Assembly (NCBI GenBank): GCA_951813295.1
Contig: CATOTI010000002.1
Span: forward strand, 1,116,001-1,180,000
Origin: an uncultured Pseudomonadales bacterium
GTDB taxonomy: Bacteria; Pseudomonadota; Gammaproteobacteria; Pseudomonadales; Azotimanducaceae
DNA length: 64,000 bases
Reading direction: 5' to 3'
The position numbers and the translations under genes are program-made. Position 1 is the stretch's first letter; each line of letters starts with the position of its first letter. This document shows, one piece after another, positions 46,950-57,692 of this stretch. Under the pieces are notes generated by a model that worked only from the letters and a program-made list of their open reading frames with translations, did not search any database and had not been told where the DNA came from.

Positions 46950-48509
46950 TCAGCGTGATTGCACGCGATCGATCACGTCCAGTCGTTCGCGCGAAGGGTG
47001 GTCGCGCGCGCCGATCGGATTCGCGAACAACATCACCTGTTCATCGGTGTCGAAAGACGGCCAATGCGCTTGCCCGGGCGTGTTCGGATCGCCGGTCTTC
47101 GCAAAGCTCGTCCAATAGCGCGACATCGCGCGACCGATTGCGCGATCGCTGTGATTCCAACCCGCGCCCAACAGCGCGAGGTTCGAGAAAACGTACGCGA
47201 GTTCACCCGAGTGATAAGCGCCGTGCGAACGCGGCGCGGTCTTGCCGTCGAAGAGCGGCCGGTCGTGCAGATAGAGCCGGAACACAGGCACGTCTTGATC
47301 GAAATGGTAAAGATAGGTCGCGACGCCATGACCACGGGTTAGCCGCGCCATCTTTCGGGCCGGCGCCACGAAGGCCCGATCACCACCGATGGCATGCGTC
47401 GCGTCGGCGGTCGAGACGGCAAGCGCATCGCCATAAGCCATTTTGGCATCCGCCGAGGCCGAGCCAAAGATCCGTGCGAGTTGCAGATCGAAATCTTCCA
47501 TCGACGTTTCGGGCGTCTCGGGGCTCAATCCCTTCATCTCATCGGCCAGGGCGCCCAGCATCAACGGCACCTGGTTGAAGTCGCCCGAGGCGAAGAGATC
47601 CGTCGGCCGATCCTCGAGCACCCACCCGTCGACGATGATCGGGCTCGAGTACGGCGCGAAGAGTTCACCGATTTCATCGGACGAGCGCGCGCGTAGGTCA
47701 TCGATCCCCGCATCCGTGATCGCGGTCGCCTTCTTGCTCGCCTCGTCGAGTGTCTCCCCCACGCCAAGGCACGTGCCGGATTGAGCAATGACGCCATGCA
47801 TCAAACCGCTCGCCAGCTTTGACGCCATCAGCGCGCAGACGTCGAGCGCTCCGGCCGACTGGCCAAAGATGGTCACCCGATCGGGATCGCCACCGAACGC
47901 CGAGATATTGCGTTTCACCCACTGGAGAACCTCGATCTGATCGAGCAGGCCATAATTCCCCGCGCTCGCGTGCTCGGACTCGTCGACCAGGTCCGGATGC
48001 GCAAAAAAGCCGAACGGCCCCATTCGATAATTCGCGGTCACGACGACCACGCCGAGACGCGCGAGGTTGGCACCGTCGAAAATGCGCGACGAACCGTGCC
48101 CCATGGTGTTTGCGCCGCCGTGGAACCAGACCATGACGGCCCGGGCTTCGGACGTGTCGATCGGCGACCAGACGTTCAGATAGAGACAGTCTTCCGAGAC
48201 TTCGAGATCGAGGCCACGGCTGTAGACCCAGTCCTCTGGCGTGCGCTCCTGCCAGCAGGCCGTACCCGGCGTCAACGCATCGCGCGTACCCGTCCACCCA
48301 GGGTGCGGGAGGGGTGGACGCCACCGCCTATCACCGATGGGTGGCGTCGCAAATGGCACACCACGAAAAACAGCGAGTTCATGGTCCTCCGCCGCGCCGC
48401 GCAGCACCCCTTCCGTGGTTTCGACTTCGACCGCATGCATCGCGGTACTTAGCCATAGCAGGATGACAAAGGCGAAGCGCTCAACCATCGGCGACCGAGG
48501 CCTGTTCAT
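46950..48509 (-). CDS. type B carboxylesterase
   Basis: AVFRGVPFATPPIGDRRWRPP, SEDCLYLNVWSP, VTIFGQSAGALDVCALMAS. Start 48509 or 48488. Confidence 0.93.
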   Translation of the reverse strand: MNRPRSPMVERFAFVILLWLSTAMHAVEVETTEGVLRGAAEDHELAVFRGVPFATPPIGDRRWRPPLPHPGWTGTRDALTPGTACWQERTPEDWVYSRGLDLEVSEDCLYLNVWSPIDTSEARAVMVWFHGGANTMGHGSSRIFDGANLARLGVVVVTANYRMGPFGFFAHPDLVDESEHASAGNYGLLDQIEVLQWVKRNISAFGGDPDRVTIFGQSAGALDVCALMASKLASGLMHGVIAQSGTCLGVGETLDEASKKATAITDAGIDDLRARSSDEIGELFAPYSSPIIVDGWVLEDRPTDLFASGDFNQVPLMLGALADEMKGLSPETPETSMEDFDLQLARIFGSASADAKMAYGDALAVSTADATHAIGGDRAFVAPARKMARLTRGHGVATYLYHFDQDVPVFRLYLHDRPLFDGKTAPRSHGAYHSGELAYVFSNLALLGAGWNHSDRAIGRAMSRYWTSFAKTGDPNTPGQAHWPSFDTDEQVMLFANPIGARDHPSRERLDVIDRVQSR

Positions 48510-49968
48510 CAGTCTTCGCTCTCTTTGATGCTCGCATTGCCGCGAGCTTGCGTTGAATGTCCGCGTGATACTTCTTGTCGATGCGATAGCCGGCATAGAA
48601 GACGGCCGCTAGCAAACCCCAGATCATTGCGAACGGACCGTCGACCACGCCGAGGCGAAAGAGTGTGTCAGCAGGCACTTCGCCAGGAACCGCGCCGGGC
48701 GGGAGCTTGATATAGACATCGATCGCGATCCCCGCGACGACGTGGCCAATCCCGTTCGTCAACTTCGCGAAGAACGTGCGCGCCGAGTAAAAGATCCCCT
48801 CCTGGCGACGACCCGTATTGGCTTCATGCTCATCCGAAATATCGGCAAGCGCCGACATCACGCTGATATTGAGAATCGATCCACAGGCTGACGAGAAGAT
48901 CCCGATACCGACGATGAAGGCGACGAGGTCCCAGCTCGTATTCTCGGGTGCAAGATCAAAGAGCCTGAGCGTGACGGCGAGCGACCAGAAGAAGCTCAGC
49001 CCCGCCGCGGTCGCGACGATGGTCCAGCGTTTGTCGAATCGGTCGTGGGCGATCGCCGTCAACGCGAAGCCGATGTGATAGCCGATCACGTTGTTCAAGA
49101 TCAGCCAGCCGATCTGGTAGGGCGTCAGCTCCCAGAAGAACGTGTTCATGTAGATGCCGAGCGTTTCGTGCGTGCCGATCGTCATCGACAGGAAAAAGAG
49201 CCCGAGCAACAGGTATCGATAGTGCGGATTCTTGACGGCCTCCCACATGTCGAGCGCGAGGCGCATCAACGTGAATCCGTGACCGTCGTCCGGCGGTGGC
49301 TTCAAATTGGGAATCTGATCGCGCGTGAACCACGCACATCCCAGGATCGCGACAACGATAACCGCGCAACAGAACCAGACGATCGGTGTATAGGCCGGTC
49401 CGTAGAGCTGACCGCCTTCCTCGGCATACAGCGCGTCGAACACGAAGAACCACACGAAGCAGTGCATCGCGAAGCCGCCGTAAAAGGTGAAGAGGTTGTT
49501 GAAGCTCATCACCTTCGAGCGCTGGATGTAGTCGTCGGATAGCTCGGCCCCCATCGCGAGGTGCGGCACGGCGAAGAGCGTCGTGAACGTCCGCATCAGG
49601 ATCGTGAAAGCCGTGAACCAGACGAAGAGCACCGTCTGCGAATCGACCACCGTTTCCGGCGGGTTGAAGATCAATAGGATGCTTGCCGCGAGCGGTAACG
49701 GTGCGACGAACATGAAGGGATGCCGACGGCCGTACTTGGATCGGAACCGATCCGAGATCGAGCCGATGAGTGGATCAGTAACCGCGTCGGAGGCGATCGC
49801 GAGGAACACCGCGAGCCCGGTGAGGGTCCCTGAGAGGCCGAGAATCTGCTGGTAGTAGAGAAAAGTCAGCGCATTGAAAATCCAGTTCGTCGCTGACTCG
49901 CCGGTCGCACCAATGCCGAACCAAAGCTTGGTTCGCACAGATACGACATCCGTCCGCTGTTCGGCCAC
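48481..49968 (-). CDS. GPH/MelB-type MFS transporter
   Basis: 495 aa; KLWFGIGATGESATNWIFNALTFLYYQQILGLSGT, SDAVTDPLIGSISDRFRSKYGRRHPFM. Confidence 0.92.
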   Translation of the reverse strand: MAEQRTDVVSVRTKLWFGIGATGESATNWIFNALTFLYYQQILGLSGTLTGLAVFLAIASDAVTDPLIGSISDRFRSKYGRRHPFMFVAPLPLAASILLIFNPPETVVDSQTVLFVWFTAFTILMRTFTTLFAVPHLAMGAELSDDYIQRSKVMSFNNLFTFYGGFAMHCFVWFFVFDALYAEEGGQLYGPAYTPIVWFCCAVIVVAILGCAWFTRDQIPNLKPPPDDGHGFTLMRLALDMWEAVKNPHYRYLLLGLFFLSMTIGTHETLGIYMNTFFWELTPYQIGWLILNNVIGYHIGFALTAIAHDRFDKRWTIVATAAGLSFFWSLAVTLRLFDLAPENTSWDLVAFIVGIGIFSSACGSILNISVMSALADISDEHEANTGRRQEGIFYSARTFFAKLTNGIGHVVAGIAIDVYIKLPPGAVPGEVPADTLFRLGVVDGPFAMIWGLLAAVFYAGYRIDKKYHADIQRKLAAMRASKRAKTDEQASVADG

Positions 49969-50055
49969 CCATCCCCCAGTGCCAAAGACAAGGGCGTGAT
50001 GCTATGCAATCCGCCCGATAAACTCGCCCTCTTTCAAGAAGCCGAGAAACGCGCC

Positions 50056-50463
50056 ATGGCGATCGCCAGTATCGACCACGCAGCCATTCCCCTGGGCAAC
50101 GTCGAGGCCATGCTCGAGTTCTACGTCGCTCTCGGGTTCTCCGTGGATGAGAGCCACGCACCGCTCGCCTATGCGATCGCGATCGATGACCAGAAGCTCA
50201 ACCTTCACGCGCCCGCGCTGTGGCAGTCCGGCAAGTTCGATCTACGCGGACCGAACGCCGAGCCCGGTTGTGGTGATTTCTGTTTCGTCTGGCAGGGTGG
50301 AGTCGACGCCGCGAAGGCATTTCTCGACGACCAGGGCATCGAGACGATCGAAGGCCCGGTCGAGCGTGTCGGCGGACGCGCGCGCGGCAGCGCCGTCGGG
50401 ACGAGTGTCTACTTCCGCGATCCCGATCAGAACCTGCTCGAACTCATCTGCTACGAGGACTAA
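50056..50463 (+). CDS. VOC family protein
   Basis: MAIASIDHAAIPLGNVEAMLEFYVALGFSVDE...SVYFRDPDQNLLELICYED. Confidence 0.92.
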   Translation: MAIASIDHAAIPLGNVEAMLEFYVALGFSVDESHAPLAYAIAIDDQKLNLHAPALWQSGKFDLRGPNAEPGCGDFCFVWQGGVDAAKAFLDDQGIETIEGPVERVGGRARGSAVGTSVYFRDPDQNLLELICYED

Positions 50464-51899
50464 CCGCCGAGTATCGCCCCGGCCGCGCCCGAAACCTTAG
50501 TGCCCTCGAAGAAGCGGGGATTCGTGCGCCCGAAGAAATTCACAGGGTTCTCGAAGACGAACCGTCGAAAACCGTCCGCGGTGATCTTTTCGTCCTCCAC
50601 GAGTTCATACGCCTCGGGCAGAACGTCCGCCATGTCCTGGACGTCGAAGTGGCCGATGTCCGAGCCGAACAGCGTCTTGATCTCAGCGTCGAACGGGTTG
50701 TTGTCCGTGTTGAACGCCCAGGCGTTGTTCGAATCGTCGGCTTCGCAGCCGAAATAGAAGGGTTCGACGAAAAGGTCGCGAATATCGGACGCCTCGCTGA
50801 TCTCGCAAGCCGAATAGTCGTCGAGGTTTTCGATCGAGCCGGTACTCGCTGAATCGTTTCGGGTGCTCAAGCCCGCGCCCGCGCGGATCGCCTCGATCAT
50901 CGGCTCCGATGCGTATTCCTCGGCGAGTTCCAGCAAAGACTCGAGATCGAGGTTCGCCGGATCAACGTCGGCCAACGCCTTCTCGTTGCGGATGTTCCAG
51001 TGGCCGATCAGGTCTGCATACAGAAGACACGCGAAGCCGACCCCACCTTCGAGGAAACCGAAGTTGAGCTCCGGGAAACGCCGCGTGACGCCGCCGAGAA
51101 AGACGGCCTTACAGACGGCTTCGGATGCCGCCGCGAAATGACCGATGTGGTTGTAGCAGAAGTTCGACGGCGACATACGGAACGCACGCCCCCGCGAGCC
51201 GCGATGAAACGTCGGCGACACGCCGAGATCGCGGCACGTCGACCAGACCGGGTCGTAGTCGTAGGCACTGTCGAGGCCGATCACGTCGAACCAGACGGCC
51301 AGGTCCGACGCGTCCGGTCGGTCTTCGGCCACTTTTTCGACCGGCCGATCGATCATGCTGTTCAACATGACGGCTTTGAGACCCAGGTCGTTCACCGCGT
51401 GTTCGAGTTCCGCGATCGCCTCTTCCGGGTGATGCATTGGAATGACGGCCGCCGGCGTCACCCGATCCTTGAACGGCTCGAACAGCTCCGCTTGATAGAT
51501 ATTGAAAGCCCGGCAAGCAGCGATACGCGCTTCGCGGTCGTTCACGCGCGGCAATCCGAGACCCATCGTCGGGAACAGGATGCTGAAGTCGATGCCGAAT
51601 TCATCGAACCTTTCGTAGAGAAGCTTCGGCATCATCGCCGTCGCTCGGTCGCGCGTGTTCTTGGTCGGCGCACCCCAGAAGGCTTCCTGCGGCACATGCT
51701 CACGGCGCCGCTCGTCGGGTGTCATCGCCAACGATCGACGAACACGATCACCGTTGATGCGCATCGCCCGAACGGCATCATCGCCGCCGATTTTCTGCAT
51801 GGCCTTGCTGACCACCGGTCCGTATTCCAGCCAGTGCCCATCGGCGTCGATCACCGGATGGTCTCGCGATGCCCTCAAATCCGCGGCATTTCCCATCAC
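50460..51899 (-). CDS. amidohydrolase family protein (ACMSD-like TIM barrel)
   Basis: 479 aa; HPVIDADGHWLEYG, DFSILFPTMGLGLPRVND, VIPMHHPEEAIAELEHAV, FGSDIGHFDVQDM. Confidence 0.88.
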   Translation of the reverse strand: MMGNAADLRASRDHPVIDADGHWLEYGPVVSKAMQKIGGDDAVRAMRINGDRVRRSLAMTPDERRREHVPQEAFWGAPTKNTRDRATAMMPKLLYERFDEFGIDFSILFPTMGLGLPRVNDREARIAACRAFNIYQAELFEPFKDRVTPAAVIPMHHPEEAIAELEHAVNDLGLKAVMLNSMIDRPVEKVAEDRPDASDLAVWFDVIGLDSAYDYDPVWSTCRDLGVSPTFHRGSRGRAFRMSPSNFCYNHIGHFAAASEAVCKAVFLGGVTRRFPELNFGFLEGGVGFACLLYADLIGHWNIRNEKALADVDPANLDLESLLELAEEYASEPMIEAIRAGAGLSTRNDSASTGSIENLDDYSACEISEASDIRDLFVEPFYFGCEADDSNNAWAFNTDNNPFDAEIKTLFGSDIGHFDVQDMADVLPEAYELVEDEKITADGFRRFVFENPVNFFGRTNPRFFEGTKVSGAAGAILGG

Positions 51900-51924
51900 G
51901 AACCTCCTCGATGTTTTTGCGGCG

Positions 51925-53622
51925 CTAGTTGAGGCCCCTGAACAGCCGACCGGAATTTACGCCACTCGACTCGTTGTTGGTCAGGAAGATCTCACCGTTG
52001 ACGATCGTGTTCTTGATACCGCGCGCGACCTGCTTCAAGCGTTTGCCGCCGGCCGGGAGATCGTGAACGACCTCTGGCATCTCCGGCGCCACCGTATCCG
52101 GGTCGAGCACGACGAGATCGGCGTTCAAACCGACTCGAATCAGACCGCGGTCGTGCATGCCCCATTGCGATGCCGTGTTGAAGGTGAGTTGGCGAACCGC
52201 GTCTTCGAGCGTCAGCGCTTCTTTTTCCCGCACCCAGGTACCGAGCAGGTGCGTTTGCAGGGAGCTATCCATGATCTGCGAAACGTGAGCGCCTGAATCG
52301 GAGAACGTCACGACCGAGCGCGGGTTCTGGATCATTTCGAGTACGTGCGATTGGTCTTCGTTCGCCGCCGGCTGGCGGAAGAACTGATTGAAGTCCGTCT
52401 GCAGCGACAACTCGATCATGAGATCGACCGGATTCATGCCCCGCTCTGCCGCGACGTCTTTCAGGAGCCGATCGTCACCGGTCATGCCGTCGAGCACGTA
52501 GAGGTGGTCGTAGTCCGGCGGGCGCGCTTCGACACCAACGATCTTGCCGGCCGGCGGTTGGCCGCCCGCGACTTCGACGAGTTTCGCGCGGAGGTCCGGA
52601 TCACGAAGTTTCGCTTTCTGTTCTTCGAGCGGGAGCGATCGAATGTCGCGCCAGACATCCCACTTATCGAACGGCATCTGGGTCTTGAACGACAGGAGGG
52701 TATTGAGCGGTCGCGAATGGACCTGCGCGAACATGCGTCCGCCGGCCTGCGCCGTCTCTTCCAGCAGATCCATGTAGGGGCGCCAGTAGTCCGGCGCACG
52801 ACGGTTGCTGAACATGCCCCACGTTTGCGGGACGCCGGATTCGATCGCGAGATCGCGCAAGCGCACGTGGTATTCCCGAATCCGGTCTGGATCGCGTCCG
52901 ACCTGCTCCTGCGCGATCTCGAAGATGCCACGCCCCGTCGATCCCATCGCGTTGACGATCGCGCGGACTTCATCCCAGCTCGCCGCGCGACTCGCGACAG
53001 GCAGGTCGTCGGCGGTCAGATGGTTCGGCGTGCGCGAGGTCGAGAAACCGATCGCCCCGGCGCGAACCGCCTCTTTGACGAGGGCGGACATCGTGTTGAT
53101 CTCGTCTTCGCTCGCGGGTTCAGTGAAACCGCGTTCACCCATCACGTAATTTCTGAGCGCCGAGTGGCCGATATAGCCCGCGTAGTTGATGCCCTTCGGT
53201 AACGAATCGATCGTATCGAGGAATTCCGGAAAGGTTTCCCAGGACCATTTCACCCCGGCAAGCATCGCGTCCCGGGAGATGTCTTCTGCGCGTTCGAGGT
53301 TCTTGAACACCATGTCGGCGTCGGCTTCGCGACACGGCGCGATGGTGAACCCGCAGTTACCCATGACGACGCTCGTGACACCGTGATAGCAGGAGCACGA
53401 GCCGAGTTGATCCCAGAAGATCTGCGCATCCATGTGCGTATGCCCGTCGACGAAGCCTGGGGTCACGACATGACCCTCGGCGTCGATCGTCTCGGCGGCG
53501 CGGTCGACGACCCGGCCGATGTGAGCGATTTTGCCGTCCTTGACGGCGACATCGGCGCGAAACCGCGCGCTGCCCGAACCATCGACGACGGTCCCGTTCT
53601 TGATCACCAGATCGTAGGCCAT
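51925..53622 (-). CDS. N-acyl-D-amino-acid deacylase / amidohydrolase family protein
   Basis: 565 aa; DLVIKNGTVVDGSGSARFRADVAVKDGKIAHIG, HVVTPGFVDGHTHMDAQIFWD, VTFSDSGAHVSQIMDSSLQTHLLG. Confidence 0.92.
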   Translation of the reverse strand: MAYDLVIKNGTVVDGSGSARFRADVAVKDGKIAHIGRVVDRAAETIDAEGHVVTPGFVDGHTHMDAQIFWDQLGSCSCYHGVTSVVMGNCGFTIAPCREADADMVFKNLERAEDISRDAMLAGVKWSWETFPEFLDTIDSLPKGINYAGYIGHSALRNYVMGERGFTEPASEDEINTMSALVKEAVRAGAIGFSTSRTPNHLTADDLPVASRAASWDEVRAIVNAMGSTGRGIFEIAQEQVGRDPDRIREYHVRLRDLAIESGVPQTWGMFSNRRAPDYWRPYMDLLEETAQAGGRMFAQVHSRPLNTLLSFKTQMPFDKWDVWRDIRSLPLEEQKAKLRDPDLRAKLVEVAGGQPPAGKIVGVEARPPDYDHLYVLDGMTGDDRLLKDVAAERGMNPVDLMIELSLQTDFNQFFRQPAANEDQSHVLEMIQNPRSVVTFSDSGAHVSQIMDSSLQTHLLGTWVREKEALTLEDAVRQLTFNTASQWGMHDRGLIRVGLNADLVVLDPDTVAPEMPEVVHDLPAGGKRLKQVARGIKNTIVNGEIFLTNNESSGVNSGRLFRGLN

Positions 53623-53863
53623 GACTCCCCCTTCGAGTTTTTCGATCGCGAGCTAACCGACTCATTCTATGGCGAGGAACATCGAATTGGTCGAAAACCA
53701 AATCGATACCTCTACGGCGCTTCTCGAAGACGTACACGCGCCATCCCCGGCCAGAAGAACGTAGACCGCCAATCCCGTGGTCTACGACGGACGAAATGAG
53801 CGTTTTGCGCCTCGACCCGGCGCGAAATATCCGCATCATGGGCGCCTCGACGAGGGAGGCACC

Positions 53864-54934
53864 ATGATCAAGACCATTGCCGTCATCGAAGGTGACGACG
53901 CGGCCCCGGAGGCTATGCAGCCGGTCGTCCAGTTACTCGACTCGATGAACATCGGCCTCGAGTGGGTCTATCCGGAGGTCGGTGAAGCCGCGGAGGCGAA
54001 GACCGGTTCGCCGTTTCCCGACGAAGCCCGCGCCACGATCGACAACGCGGATACGACCTTCTTCGGCTCGAGCAGCGGCTCATCGGGCGCATCGCTCATG
54101 TACCTGCGCTGGGGCAAGCAGACTTACGCCAACGTGCGGCCCTGTCTGCATCTCCCCGGATGCGCTTCGCCGTTGGCGAACCCCGAAGGCATCGACTTCG
54201 TGATCGTGCGCGAGAACCTCGAAGACCTTTATGTCGGCTGCGAGGGCCCGCTCGAAGACCTCGAGCCGTTGAACCTTCGCGGTCGCACGATTCGCCAGCC
54301 CGTCCACACGCTCGGCACGGGGAAGTACGCGATCAAGGCGATCACGCGCGAAGGCACCGAGCGTGTCGTGCGCTTCTCGTTCGAGCTTGCGCGTCGGCGC
54401 CACCGGCAGGATCCGAGCCGCGCCCCGAAACTCACCTGTGCGACGAAACACAACATGCTTCGCGGCAGCGACGGCTTCTTCCTGGAGGTGGCGGCCGAAA
54501 TCGCGAGCGAATACGACGACGTCGAGTTCGAATCGTTCATCGTCGACGATTTCGCCTGCCGAATGATTCGCGATCCGCAGGCGCTCGATGTAGTGGTGAT
54601 GCCGAACCTTTACGGCGACATCCTTTCCGACGCCGCCGGCGGCTTGGTCGGCTCGCTCGGGCTTGCCGCGTCGGGATGCTTTGGCGACGACTACGCCTAC
54701 TTCGAACCCGCGCATGGCACGGCCCCGGATATCGCCGGCCAGCACATCATCAATCCGACCGCGGCCCTGCTTTCGGCGACGATGATGCTCGAGCACCTCG
54801 GGTTCACCGACGAGGCTCGAAAAATAGAAAACGCCGTCTTCCGGGTGTATGCCAACGGGCAGGCGTTGACACCCGATCAGGGCGGAACGACCTCGACAGA
54901 AGATTTCTGCACCGCCGTGGCACGAGCGCTTTAG
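53864..54934 (+). CDS. isocitrate/isopropylmalate dehydrogenase family protein
   Basis: MIKTIAVIEGDDAAPEAMQPV..., VRENLEDLYVG, VVMPNLYGDILSDAAGGLVGSLGLAAS, FEPAHGTAPDIAGQHIINP; RBS GGGAGG. Confidence 0.92.
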   Translation: MIKTIAVIEGDDAAPEAMQPVVQLLDSMNIGLEWVYPEVGEAAEAKTGSPFPDEARATIDNADTTFFGSSSGSSGASLMYLRWGKQTYANVRPCLHLPGCASPLANPEGIDFVIVRENLEDLYVGCEGPLEDLEPLNLRGRTIRQPVHTLGTGKYAIKAITREGTERVVRFSFELARRRHRQDPSRAPKLTCATKHNMLRGSDGFFLEVAAEIASEYDDVEFESFIVDDFACRMIRDPQALDVVVMPNLYGDILSDAAGGLVGSLGLAASGCFGDDYAYFEPAHGTAPDIAGQHIINPTAALLSATMMLEHLGFTDEARKIENAVFRVYANGQALTPDQGGTTSTEDFCTAVARAL

Positions 54935-55714
54935 ATGATTCGCGAAGACCCCTATTGGGAGATTTACTCGGGCAACGGGCCTTACCTGCTGCTCGTCCAC
55001 GGCTTTCTGTCATCGGGCGCCCAATGGCAGCCGAATCTCGACGCCCTATCGAAGTTCTGCCGGCCGATCGTGATGGAACTCTACGGCCACGGACGCTCAC
55101 CCTCACCGACGGACGACGCGCGCTACCGGCCGGCGGGCTACGCCCAGGCAATCGACGAGATACGCGAGCGTCTAGGGGTCGAACGATGGTTCGTCTGTGG
55201 TTATTCGCTCGGCGCCGCCATTACCGCCAACTACACGCTCAGCCATCCGGAACACGTACGCGGCCACATCATGACCAATTCGACCTCGGCTTTTGCCGAG
55301 CCCGCGATGGTGGACCAATGGCGCGCCACCGCGGAACAGACCGCGACGAGCATTCGGCAAGGCGGTAAAGCGGCAGTCGACAAGATCGCCGTTCACCCGA
55401 AGAACGCCAAACGACTGCCCGAATCGGTCAAGCAGGCGCTCGTCGAAGACGCCCGGATCCTGAACCCGGAAGGGATCGCGCGGACGATGCAGTTCACGCT
55501 ACCGGAAGCCTCCGTGCGCAGCCGGCTGACCTCGAGCAGCGTACCCGGTCGGCTCATCTGCGGACGGTTCGAAGAACGCTTTCGTGATCACCGGAATTTC
55601 GCCGAAACATTAGCGAACTTCGATGTGGTGGACGTCGACGCCGGTCACGGGGTCAACATGGAAGACGACGACGGATTCAACCGCGCCGTCGAGGAGTTCA
55701 TCGCCGGACACTGA
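54935..55714 (+). CDS. alpha/beta hydrolase
   Basis: 259 aa; YLLLVHGFLSSGAQWQPNL, FVCGYSLGAAITANYTL, DVDAGHGVNMED. Confidence 0.92.
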   Translation: MIREDPYWEIYSGNGPYLLLVHGFLSSGAQWQPNLDALSKFCRPIVMELYGHGRSPSPTDDARYRPAGYAQAIDEIRERLGVERWFVCGYSLGAAITANYTLSHPEHVRGHIMTNSTSAFAEPAMVDQWRATAEQTATSIRQGGKAAVDKIAVHPKNAKRLPESVKQALVEDARILNPEGIARTMQFTLPEASVRSRLTSSSVPGRLICGRFEERFRDHRNFAETLANFDVVDVDAGHGVNMEDDDGFNRAVEEFIAGH

Positions 55715-55741
55715 CCATCTCGCCGTGACGACGTCGCGAGA

Positions 55742-56926
55742 TCAGTTCGTGATGACGATTCCTCGATCGATCAACGCGGCAACACGTTCGCGCGAGTAAT
55801 CGAGCGCGCCCAGGATCTCGACCGTGTGCTCGCCGAGTTGCGGCGCTGGCGCGTCCACCACCGTCGGAAGGTTTTCGAACCGTGCCCCCGGCGTCGCCTG
55901 ACGCACCTCGCCGAAACCCTCGATTTCGTGAAACTGAACCGAACCGTTCGCCGTCAACTGCTCGTGGCCGAGGAGATCGGCACGCGAAAGGATCGGCGCA
56001 CTCGGCACCTGGTTCGCATCGAGCCGCGCTAGGGCTTCTTCGCTCGTGAACTGTTTGATGCCGTCCGCCATCTCCTGCAACCGTTCTTCGGGATGCCGAG
56101 CGCGTTCCTGCGGCGTCTTGAACCGTGGATCATCGAGTAGGTATTCGCGGTCGAGCGCGCGGCAAAGCCCTTGCCACTCACTCTGAGAAATCGTCCCAGC
56201 CGTGATGTAGCCGTCCCGCGTTGCGAAAATCAGGTCGCGCGACCAGACGTTCGCCTTGGGATCGGATTCCTTTTCCGCATAGGTGAAGCTCGCCATCGCG
56301 CCGGGCCAGAAAAACGCGAGCATCGCATCCAACATCGAGACGTCGACGCTCTGTCCCTCGCCGGTTCGCTCGCGCTGCAGCAACGCACTACTCACGGCTT
56401 GCGCTGCCGTCAGACTCGTGACCTTGTCCGCCACGACCGTTCGCATCATGGCGGGTTCGTCCGAAATACGATCGGCCTGGATATCCGTCGCCCCGGACAG
56501 TGCCTGAATGACAGGATCGTAGACTCGCTGATGCGCGTAGGGCCCCGCGGGTCCGAATCCGCTGATCGAGACGTAGACGATCTTCCGGTTACGCGCCTTC
56601 GCCGCGTCGAACCCAATCCCCATGCGATCGACGACGCCCGGACGGAAGTTCTGCAGCACGACGTCCGTTACTTCGAAGAGATCGAGGATGACCTCGACAC
56701 CTTCTGGACTCTTCAAGTCGATGCAAAGCGAGCGCTTGCCTCGGTTGCAGGAGTAGAAGCCCGCCGGAATGCCGTTCTGTCCACCACCCGCGCGACGCAT
56801 CTGCTCGCCCGTGGGCGGTTCGACCTTGATCACATCCGCGCCCTGCTCCGCGAGGATCGCGCCGGCAAATGGACCGGAAACCATAGAGGTGAAATCGAGT
56901 ACGCGAAATCCGGCAAGCGGTCGCAC
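55742..56926 (-). CDS. CaiB/BaiF family CoA-transferase
   Basis: 394 aa; MRPLAGFRVLDFTSMVSGPFAGAILAEQGADVIKVEPPTGEQMR, VVLQNFRPGVVDRMGIG. Confidence 0.93.
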   Translation of the reverse strand: MRPLAGFRVLDFTSMVSGPFAGAILAEQGADVIKVEPPTGEQMRRAGGGQNGIPAGFYSCNRGKRSLCIDLKSPEGVEVILDLFEVTDVVLQNFRPGVVDRMGIGFDAAKARNRKIVYVSISGFGPAGPYAHQRVYDPVIQALSGATDIQADRISDEPAMMRTVVADKVTSLTAAQAVSSALLQRERTGEGQSVDVSMLDAMLAFFWPGAMASFTYAEKESDPKANVWSRDLIFATRDGYITAGTISQSEWQGLCRALDREYLLDDPRFKTPQERARHPEERLQEMADGIKQFTSEEALARLDANQVPSAPILSRADLLGHEQLTANGSVQFHEIEGFGEVRQATPGARFENLPTVVDAPAPQLGEHTVEILGALDYSRERVAALIDRGIVITN

Positions 56927-56929
56927 GGC

Positions 56930-57589
56930 TCAATTCCCCTTTGGCTGGTTGATCCGGGTCGCGCTGATGAAGGCATCACGGCTCGTCATCCGTTCGACAT
57001 ACGCGGCAGTTTGCGCCTGAAGAGTCGCGCCGTAGTTGTCAGCCCACGTAAGGCACGTGGTCAGCATGATGTCGGCCAGGCTGAACCCCCAGTCCATGAC
57101 GAACTCACGACCACCCAGATAGCGCTCGACGACTTTCAAATGGCGCTCGACGTATTCGAAGCAGGAATCCACGACCACCGGACTCTCGCCATAGATGTGC
57201 GCGAGATCGCGGTGCCGGCGGACGATGTAGAGGCTCGTGGCATCCAGCTCCGCCAACGCATAGCAGCACCATTCGTCTTCCTTCGCCTGATCGATGGGTG
57301 AACTCGGCGTCGAAAGCCGCGCATCGCCGTAGCGGCTGACGAGGTAGCGCGCGATCGGGAGGCTTTCGGTGAGCACGAACGCATCGTCGCCACTCCGATC
57401 GACCATGCACGGGATCTTCTGCTTGGGATTTAGCGCCGTGTACTCATCGGTCAGAGTTTCCCCGGTACGGGGGCCAATGGCATGCAGCTGATAGTCGAGA
57501 CCCAGTTCCTCGGCCGCCCAGATGGGACGGACCGTGCGTGACGTGAAAGCACCCCAGAACTCGATAGGCGCAGATTCGGAAATTGGCAA
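56930..57589 (-). CDS. glutathione S-transferase family protein
   Basis: 219 aa; RTVRPIWAAEELGLDYQLHAIG, NPKQKIPCMVD, VLTESLPIARYLVSRY. Confidence 0.9.
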   Translation of the reverse strand: MPISESAPIEFWGAFTSRTVRPIWAAEELGLDYQLHAIGPRTGETLTDEYTALNPKQKIPCMVDRSGDDAFVLTESLPIARYLVSRYGDARLSTPSSPIDQAKEDEWCCYALAELDATSLYIVRRHRDLAHIYGESPVVVDSCFEYVERHLKVVERYLGGREFVMDWGFSLADIMLTTCLTWADNYGATLQAQTAAYVERMTSRDAFISATRINQPKGN

Positions 57590-57692
57590 GACGTTCCCCT
57601 TCGTCGTTTTGAGTCATCAGATATTCCACCCACATCGATCGCAAGGAGAAACCCAACCGTCTCCGTGCAGTCCGGCTGGCCTCGCCGGTCGT